NCBI RefSeq assembly: GCF_034092395.1
Contig: NZ_CP139301.1
Span: forward strand, 682,001 to 746,000
Direction of reading: 5' to 3'
Length of the DNA stretch: 64,000 bases
Source of the DNA: Prochlorococcus sp. MIT 1307
Lineage (GTDB): Bacteria; Cyanobacteriota; Cyanobacteriia; PCC-6307; Cyanobiaceae
A program made the translations under genes and the position numbers. Shown here piece after piece: positions 59,055 to 64,000 of this stretch. Below the pieces are notes generated by a model that was given only the letters and a program-made list of their open reading frames with translations, did not search any database and was not told the origin of the DNA. The first letter of the stretch is position 1; each line of letters begins with the position of its first letter.

Positions 59055-59689
59055 AAAGTCAACTGAGACTCTTAGGGGGCAGAAAACTTCAATGTCCAGA
59101 AGGTTTATCAACAAGGCCAACTACATCAAAAGTAAGAGAATCTGTAATGAACATCATTGGTGCAAAAATTAAAAATTGTAATTGGCTAGACCTATTTAGT
59201 GGAAGTGGAGTTATGGGTTGCGAAGCTCTTCAAAGGGGAGCAAATAAAGTTCTAGCTATTGAACAAAACAAAAAAGCAGCAAGAGTTTGTAAATCTAATC
59301 TGCTTTTAATTGCAAGTGCCCAAAATCAATCATCTGATATAGAGGTTAGTTGTAGCGGAGTCATCAACCACTTACAGAAAGGATACAAAGACTACCTAAA
59401 ATTTAAAAAGGAAAAATATCTCTTCGACCTTGTTTATTTAGACCCTCCCTATGGCTCTAAAATTTATCCGTCAGTGCTAAGGGAGCTTTTAGAAAACAAT
59501 TGGGTCAAAAAAAGCGCATTAGTAATTTGTGAACATGCTTCATCAATAGGCCTAGATGTGCCTCATCCATGGATTGAAGAAGATAGAAGAATCTATGGAA
59601 GCAGTGCCTTGTTGATTCTCAGCCCCCCATCGACCCATCTCGTCGATACTGATTCCATGCTGAAACGAAGAGGCCCAGAATGGTTATAG
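59051..59689 (+). CDS. rsmD: 16S rRNA guanine(966)-N2 methyltransferase
   Basis: Rossmann SAM methyltransferase that methylates G966 in small-subunit rRNA. Family opening [14 protein letters not shown] and [16 protein letters not shown]-binding [17 protein letters not shown], then LDPPYGS as the catalytic (N/D)PPY. GTG 59051 overlapping the hisH stop (GTGA) is chosen because the family starts near this residue; ATG 59021 would add 10 residues and a 34-base overlap. Its last 71 bases are antisense to petG. About 212 residues. Confidence 0.92.
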   Translation: MKSQLRLLGGRKLQCPEGLSTRPTTSKVRESVMNIIGAKIKNCNWLDLFSGSGVMGCEALQRGANKVLAIEQNKKAARVCKSNLLLIASAQNQSSDIEVSCSGVINHLQKGYKDYLKFKKEKYLFDLVYLDPPYGSKIYPSVLRELLENNWVKKSALVICEHASSIGLDVPHPWIEEDRRIYGSSALLILSPPSTHLVDTDSMLKRRGPEWL

Positions 59690-59732
59690 GGACTAAGCCC
59701 ATAACAATTCCAAGAAGCAGTGGTTCAATCAT
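59619..59732 (-). CDS. petG: Cytochrome b6f complex subunit PetG
   Basis: A 37-residue membrane subunit of cytochrome b6f. It begins [10 protein letters not shown], continues [12 protein letters not shown], and ends with [12 protein letters not shown], matching picocyanobacterial PetG almost residue for residue. One helix spans residues 4-24 or so. ATG at 59732, stop at 59619-59621. Its last 71 bases lie within the rsmD coding region on the opposite strand, and it diverges from cytM. PetG helps stabilise the complex. The gene is easily missed by length filters. Confidence 0.93.
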   Translation of the reverse strand: MIEPLLLGIVMGLVPITILGLFVSAWNQYRRDGSMGG

Positions 59733-59788
59733 TTACTCGCATTAGCTAAAACTATTAAGCACAATTGTTTCATGAATCAGAAGTCTCT

Positions 59789-60184
59789 GTGACGGATCCG
59801 TCATCAACTGCTGCCAGCCAAAAAGAAAACGACATCAGATCTATGCTTAAAAAAGGCATATCAATCTGCCTCGGGATAGCTTCACTAGTTGTTGGGTTAT
59901 GGCTTTTTGGAATATTTGACAGTGACCCATACGTAAAGACCACTCTTGCGCTTCAAGGATCCATGGAGACAGGTGAAAAGCTCTTTAGAGTCAATTGTGT
60001 AGGTTGCCATGGCATCTCCGCTCAAGGGCTGTTAGGACCAGACCTCCATGAAGTCAGCTTGCATTTAAGTGAAAAGGAAATAATCAACCAAGTCATACAA
60101 GGAAAAACTCCCCCAATGCCACGCTTCCAAATGGAACCTCAACAAATGTCAGACTTATTGGTTTATTTACACTCTCTTAATTAA
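59789..60184 (+). CDS. cytM: Cytochrome c, CytM type
   Basis: Class I c-type cytochrome. A membrane segment (SICLGIASLVVGLWLFGIF, about 24-42) acts as signal anchor, the heme site is CVGCH (about 71-75), and the axial methionine is in PPMPRFQMEP. CytM represses or modulates photosynthetic carbon fixation and respiration during heterotrophic or stress growth in Synechocystis. GTG 59789 is chosen as start; the reading frame extends upstream to TTG 59765. It diverges from petG, which encodes a partner complex of the same electron chain. Confidence 0.9.
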   Translation: MTDPSSTAASQKENDIRSMLKKGISICLGIASLVVGLWLFGIFDSDPYVKTTLALQGSMETGEKLFRVNCVGCHGISAQGLLGPDLHEVSLHLSEKEIINQVIQGKTPPMPRFQMEPQQMSDLLVYLHSLN

Positions 60185-60186
60185 CA

Positions 60187-60939
60187 GTGAGGGGTAGGGA
60201 GGTGCGGCAAGAAACAAAAATAATTCTTGTAGAGCCTTCTGGGCCTTTAAATATAGGCAGTGTGGCTAGACTCTGTGAAAATTTTGGCATAAAAGAGCTA
60301 CGATTAGTAGCCCCTAGATGTAACTCTAAAGATAAAGAAGCCATCAAGATGGCCGTCAGAGGAAGAAGATTACTTGAAAATGCACCAACGTATTCTTGCC
60401 TTCTCGATGCAATATCAGATTGCCAGCGTGTAATTGCTACATGTGGCCGAATTGATCATGGATCAATACCATTATGCCCTCCAGAAGAAGCTCTTACCTG
60501 GGGTCTGGATACAAGAGATGAATCTCCTATTGCTTTAGTTTTCGGGAGAGAAGACCGAGGTCTCACTAATAAAGAACTACAGCTTGCCCAAAAAGTATTA
60601 ACACTAAAAACCATAACTAACTATCAATCAATCAATCTCTCTCATGCAGTAGCAATTGTTCTACATGAATTAGAACGGATTGAGGCAAAAAGCTTAATTC
60701 CCGAAACAAAAAAAGTACACTTTAATGACCCTGCATACCCTATAGAAATATATAATTGTCTAAATGATGCAGAAGCCCTTCTACTTGAAATTGGATTTTT
60801 ATATGAACATACAGCAAAAGCTCGTATGTCAAAAATAAGTGCATTGCTTCAAAGAGCTGAGGTTCGACCAGAAGAGATTGCTTTAATCAGAGGTATTTTT
60901 CGGCAAATGCGCTGGGCCATGAGAAATCGAAACTCGTAG
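60187..60939 (+). CDS. trmJ: tRNA/rRNA 2'-O-methyltransferase, SpoU/TrmJ family
   Basis: SPOUT methyltransferase of 250 residues, close to TrmJ which 2'-O-methylates position 32 of tRNAs. Visible: ILVEPSGPLNIGSVARLCENFG at the N-terminus, LRLVAPRC, ALVFGREDRGLTNKEL as the SAM-binding knot, and NLSHAVAIVLHEL as motif 3, plus a helical tail. The start is uncertain: GTG 60187 or GTG 60202, which follows GGGAGG. It lies two bases behind cytM; the serine hydrolase follows by 30 bases. Confidence 0.88.
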   Translation: MRGREVRQETKIILVEPSGPLNIGSVARLCENFGIKELRLVAPRCNSKDKEAIKMAVRGRRLLENAPTYSCLLDAISDCQRVIATCGRIDHGSIPLCPPEEALTWGLDTRDESPIALVFGREDRGLTNKELQLAQKVLTLKTITNYQSINLSHAVAIVLHELERIEAKSLIPETKKVHFNDPAYPIEIYNCLNDAEALLLEIGFLYEHTAKARMSKISALLQRAEVRPEEIALIRGIFRQMRWAMRNRNS

Positions 60940-60969
60940 CCTCAGTCGAACTAAACATCTTTAAAACAC

Positions 60970-62091
60970 TTGAAAAGAAATCGCGCCTCACGAAAAGACT
61001 CAACATTCACTCGCCCCTTAAAGCTTTGTACCCAACTAGCCTTATTGGGCCTAGGGCTTGGTGTAATAGTCGGCTCTACAATAAGGACTATTGCACTTCA
61101 AGAGAAAGATAGCCAATTAATTTCATTAAGCTGGTTTTCACGTAATCAGATATCTTTTCCATCAATTTTTAAATTCGAAGCTATTAATTCTCAAACAAGA
61201 GAAAAGAAAATCTTAAAACCAAATCCGTCCCTAAGAAAAACAGAAATAAGCTCTTTAAGTCAGCGGTGGAGAAAACTTGCCAGCAGTGAAAGAGATCTAG
61301 AGGCCAGCGGATTCATAATTTTTCTAGATGATAAAAGATTTGCACAGCTATCACCTAATACAGAACTTCCTGCAGCCAGCACAATCAAGATACCGATTTT
61401 ACTTGTAGCCCTAAAAATGATTGATAAAGGTCAATTAAATTGGAATGAAAAATTGGAATTAAACAAAAGTGTGCTTGGAAGTGGCGCAGGATGGATGGCA
61501 TACCAACCCCTTGGGAAATTTTTTCCAATACATGAAGTTGCAACTGAAATGATTAGAGTTAGCGACAACACAGCCACAAATCTTCTCATTCAACGAATCG
61601 GTGGCATTCAAATTCTTAATCAGCAGTTCAACGAGTTAGGGCTTTATTCAACTGAGGTAAAGAACTTGCTCCCAGACTTAGAAGGAACAAATACTACTAG
61701 CGTCAAAGATCTAACACGCGCACTCGCGATCGTTGATGGAGGGGAGGTTCTGAAACCACGAACACGTGATTTATTTAGAGAAGTCATGGGTACATCTAGA
61801 ACTAACCAATTACTTCCAGGAGGTCTTCTAAGGGGGCTAGGAATTGAGAAAAAAGAAATTGACTACCAACTACTACTAAAGGGTTATAGGGTCTACAACA
61901 AAACAGGTGATATCGGAATCACATACGCAGATGCAGGTCTAATCCAAATGCCTGACACCTCCAGAGCTGTCGCAGGGTTCATTGTCAAAGGACCTTTCAA
62001 TGACCCCCGGTCTCCAGAACTGATTAGGAAAATGGCAGCAGCAATGGTCCCTTTCCTTAACGGAAAAAGCTCAAAGACAATACAGGACTAA
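60970..62091 (+). CDS. Class A beta-lactamase-like serine hydrolase
   Basis: A 373-residue membrane-anchored or exported protein: basic start, hydrophobic segment LALLGLGLGVIVGSTI (about 23-38), a linker to about 95, then a beta-lactamase/PBP-type domain with STIK (137-140), SDN (198-200) and KTG (about 318-320). The glutamate of the class A omega loop is not clearly matched (DLEGTN), so a peptidoglycan-related or esterase role may be more likely than antibiotic resistance. Start TTG 60970. Nothing adjacent suggests a resistance locus. Confidence 0.85.
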   Translation: MKRNRASRKDSTFTRPLKLCTQLALLGLGLGVIVGSTIRTIALQEKDSQLISLSWFSRNQISFPSIFKFEAINSQTREKKILKPNPSLRKTEISSLSQRWRKLASSERDLEASGFIIFLDDKRFAQLSPNTELPAASTIKIPILLVALKMIDKGQLNWNEKLELNKSVLGSGAGWMAYQPLGKFFPIHEVATEMIRVSDNTATNLLIQRIGGIQILNQQFNELGLYSTEVKNLLPDLEGTNTTSVKDLTRALAIVDGGEVLKPRTRDLFREVMGTSRTNQLLPGGLLRGLGIEKKEIDYQLLLKGYRVYNKTGDIGITYADAGLIQMPDTSRAVAGFIVKGPFNDPRSPELIRKMAAAMVPFLNGKSSKTIQD

Positions 62092-62462
62092 CTTCTTCCC
62101 TTCATTGAATCCCTTGGCCACTGTGATCAAAGTTCTCCCACCAGGGAGTAGTTACTTCATTCCATTAAGAGAATGGGGATATATCAGTTTATGAAAAGCT
62201 TTAACCAATTACCACAAAAATAAAATTTCAGAGGGAATGGTCTCTTGCAATCAGAGTAATAATGATCCTTTAAAAAACCAAAAGTGACTCCAGCAACAGA
62301 GATATTAGGAGCCACTGGCGAACTTATGTCTTACCATAAAACCAGAAAAAAATTTTTCATTGAGACACTAATCCCATTAACTTTGCCAAGCAAATTCCAT
62401 TTTTTGATAGCTCTAAAAACTCTTCTTATGAAACAATCCAAAACAACATCTAAATTCAACTC
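62092..62462. other. Gap before chlI, no supported gene
   Basis: This 371-base stretch has no gene I can support. A 60-codon frame at 62284-62466 overlaps the chlI start by four bases but resembles no known protein and is rich in Lys, Thr and Phe. A short stem (CCATT/AATGG at about 62162-62176) is too weak to call. The promoter and leader of chlI should be here. Confidence 0.55.
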
Positions 62463-63551
62463 GTGAGTTCACCCACGAAGCGCAGGGACTTTCCCTTCAC
62501 TGCAGTGATTGGGCAAGAAGAGATGAAGCTGGCCCTTCTGCTCAATGTCATAGATCCCCGGATTGGGGGGGTAATGATCATGGGAGATCGTGGTACCGGA
62601 AAATCAACAACAATCCGTGCACTAGCAGACTTACTCCCAGACCTTGATGTAGTAGCTGGAGACCCATATAACAGCTCCCCAATTGATCCAGACCTTCAAA
62701 GCAGTGAAGTTCGCGAGCTTATAGAAAATGGTGAAAGTCCTACCACTGAAGAGAAGCAAGTCCCAATGGTTGATTTACCACTTGGTGCGACTGAGGATCG
62801 TCTTTGTGGAACTATTGACATCGAAAAAGCCTTGAGCGATGGAGTAAGAGCCTTTGAACCAGGACTACTAGCCAAAGCAAATAGAGGATTGCTTTACGTT
62901 GATGAAGTCAACCTTCTTGATGATCATCTTGTAGATGTTCTACTAGATTCTGCTGCTTCTGGATGGAATACTGTTGAGCGAGAGGGTATTTCAGTAAGGC
63001 ATCCAGCAAGGTTTGTACTTATTGGCTCTGGGAACCCTGAGGAAGGAGAGCTTCGCCCTCAACTACTAGACCGTTTTGGGATGAGCGTCGAAGTTCGAAC
63101 CGTTAGGAATCCTGAACTAAGAGTTCAAGTTGTAGACCAGCGCACAGCCTTTGATAGTGATCCAGACTCCTTTGCTATAGCAACTAAAGAGAAGCAAGAT
63201 GCACTACAAAAGAAGGTGGTTGCAGCACAAGAAATCCTCCAAGAAGTCAATATTGACGATGATCTACGCCTACGAATATCTGCAGTATGTGGAGAGTTAG
63301 ATGTAGATGGACTACGTGGAGATATTGTCACAAATAGAGCTGCTAGAGCATTAGCAGCATTTGAGAATAGGAAAGAAGTCTCTGAAGAAGATGTCGCGCG
63401 AGTAATTTCATGCTCTTTAAGACATAGACTTCGAAAAGACCCTTTAGAGCAAGTTGATTCAGGGGATCGAGTAATTAAAGCGTTTTGTAAGATCTTCGAA
63501 AGAAACGAAGACACTAATCCGAATGAGTTCGAACTTGCTCTAGCGGAGTAA
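62463..63551 (+). CDS. chlI: Magnesium chelatase ATPase subunit I
   Basis: AAA+ subunit that, with ChlD and ChlH, inserts magnesium into protoporphyrin IX, the first step committed to chlorophyll. Walker [16 protein letters not shown] (about 40-54), the AAA+ insert [21 protein letters not shown], Walker [14 protein letters not shown], sensor 1 [20 protein letters not shown] and the C-terminal helical lid [10 protein letters not shown] are all present in 362 residues. GTG 62463 start. ruvC begins three bases after its stop, so they likely share a transcript. Confidence 0.97.
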   Translation: MSSPTKRRDFPFTAVIGQEEMKLALLLNVIDPRIGGVMIMGDRGTGKSTTIRALADLLPDLDVVAGDPYNSSPIDPDLQSSEVRELIENGESPTTEEKQVPMVDLPLGATEDRLCGTIDIEKALSDGVRAFEPGLLAKANRGLLYVDEVNLLDDHLVDVLLDSAASGWNTVEREGISVRHPARFVLIGSGNPEEGELRPQLLDRFGMSVEVRTVRNPELRVQVVDQRTAFDSDPDSFAIATKEKQDALQKKVVAAQEILQEVNIDDDLRLRISAVCGELDVDGLRGDIVTNRAARALAAFENRKEVSEEDVARVISCSLRHRLRKDPLEQVDSGDRVIKAFCKIFERNEDTNPNEFELALAE

Positions 63552-63554
63552 GCA

Positions 63555-64000
63555 TTGCGTATCCTCGGTATAGATCCAGGACTTGCAAGAGTTGGCTATG
63601 GAATAGTCGAAGCAAGTGTGAATAAAAAACAAATGTTGGATTGCGGAATTATATCTACTAATCCTCAACAAACAGAAGGAGAAAGGATGGTTGAAATAGC
63701 GCATGACCTTAGAAAACTAATACGTAAATGGGAACCATCATTAGCTGTTGTAGAAAAATTCTTCTTCTATCGTTCAAGTACAACTATTAGTGTTGTGCAA
63801 GCAAGAGGTGTGGTAATTATGACTCTCACACGATTTCAAATTCCCATTTTGGAATTTCCTCCAATGCAAATTAAACTTGCTGTTGCAGGATCAGGCAAAG
63901 CCAATAAAGATGATGTATTAATTGCAGTCATGCGTGAACTCAATTTAATTAAGCCACCTCGTCCCGATGATGCAGCGGATGCTTTAGCAATAGCTCTTAC
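63555..64000 (+). CDS. ruvC: Holliday junction endonuclease RuvC, 3' end outside window
   Basis: Resolvase that cuts Holliday junctions during recombination repair. Translation from TTG 63555 gives [29 protein letters not shown] and [13 protein letters not shown], covering the first Asp (D7), the Glu and the closing Asp pair of the RuvC active site. About 148 residues are seen, and the frame is open at 64000, so the stop lies beyond the window. Three bases behind chlI. With recR this is the second recombination gene in the window. Confidence 0.95.
   Translation, partial: MRILGIDPGLARVGYGIVEASVNKKQMLDCGIISTNPQQTEGERMVEIAHDLRKLIRKWEPSLAVVEKFFFYRSSTTISVVQARGVVIMTLTRFQIPILEFPPMQIKLAVAGSGKANKDDVLIAVMRELNLIKPPRPDDAADALAIAL

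Noticed and set aside
60970-62091. Considered as an antibiotic-resistance beta-lactamase from gene transfer
   Set aside because: The omega-loop glutamate is not clearly matched, composition is like its neighbours, and there is no mobile context.
62284-62466. 60-codon frame overlapping the chlI start by four bases
   Set aside because: Composition is not typical, no recognisable motif or homology, no ribosome binding site; probably chance in the leader of chlI.

Overview
The window is a stretch of chromosome from a marine picocyanobacterium, most likely a Prochlorococcus of the low-light type. It is AT-rich and densely packed. It carries oxygenic-photosynthesis genes (petH, petG, cytM, a PsbP-like lipoprotein, chlI, a CAAD/CURT1-type protein, lycopene cyclase) and the cyanobacterial small RNA Yfr1 in its usual place between guaB and trxA. 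PetH lacks the phycobilisome-linker domain, which fits an organism without phycobilisomes. There are no insertion sequences, prophage genes, CRISPR arrays or obvious islands. The species assignment is inference from gene content.

Layout. 1-4.5 kb: end-truncated DEAD-box helicase, a glycine-rich RRM protein with a repeat-bearing leader and a double hairpin behind it, and an ABC exporter. 4.6-6.8 kb: PsbP-like lipoprotein (minus), then recR and lipA (plus). 6.8-12.4 kb: a tight minus-strand run lysA-cdaA-uppS-bioB-trhO-acetyltransferase. 12.4-18.4 kb: rimI, clpC and three coupled genes (GldA-like dehydrogenase, alpha/beta hydrolase, DUF2993). 18.4-27 kb: cdsA, an Orn/Lys/Arg decarboxylase, an ABC1 kinase, a group-2 sigma factor, an RsuA/RluB pseudouridine synthase, a RodZ-like protein and malQ. 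27-33.4 kb: small or unknown proteins, prs, pepN and a 743-base gene-free stretch. 33.4-41.2 kb: sasA, tRNA-Glu, an SRPBCC protein, petH, a 64-base perfect palindrome, zwf-opcA-cobB. 41.2-50 kb: a Dda/RecD-like helicase, DUF212, crtE, folD, a 7TM-HD protein, three small genes, leuA. 50.4-64 kb: a GH57 enzyme, lycopene cyclase, gyrA, CAAD protein, guaB3, Yfr1, trxA, hisH, rsmD, petG (antisense to the rsmD end), cytM, trmJ, a serine hydrolase, chlI and the start of ruvC.

How the genes fit together. Carbon and redox metabolism is well represented: ferredoxin-NADP reductase next to glucose-6-phosphate dehydrogenase and its OpcA activator, malQ and GH57 for glycogen-type glucan, and the clock output kinase SasA nearby. 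Isoprenoids and pigments are served by crtE, lycopene cyclase, uppS, chlI and cobB. The window holds both a diadenylate cyclase (cdaA) and a PgpH-type HD phosphodiesterase candidate, so it may contain a complete c-di-AMP make-and-break pair; both differ from Firmicute enzymes at a conserved motif residue. Many starts are TTG or GTG, and many neighbours overlap by 4 bases.

I did not find a clearly undescribed multi-gene system. The items most worth a second look are the repeat-bearing leader of the RRM gene, the 64-base palindrome after petH, the missing ordinary start codon of recR, the c-di-AMP pair, two 9-base G/C runs, and the gene-free stretch before sasA.
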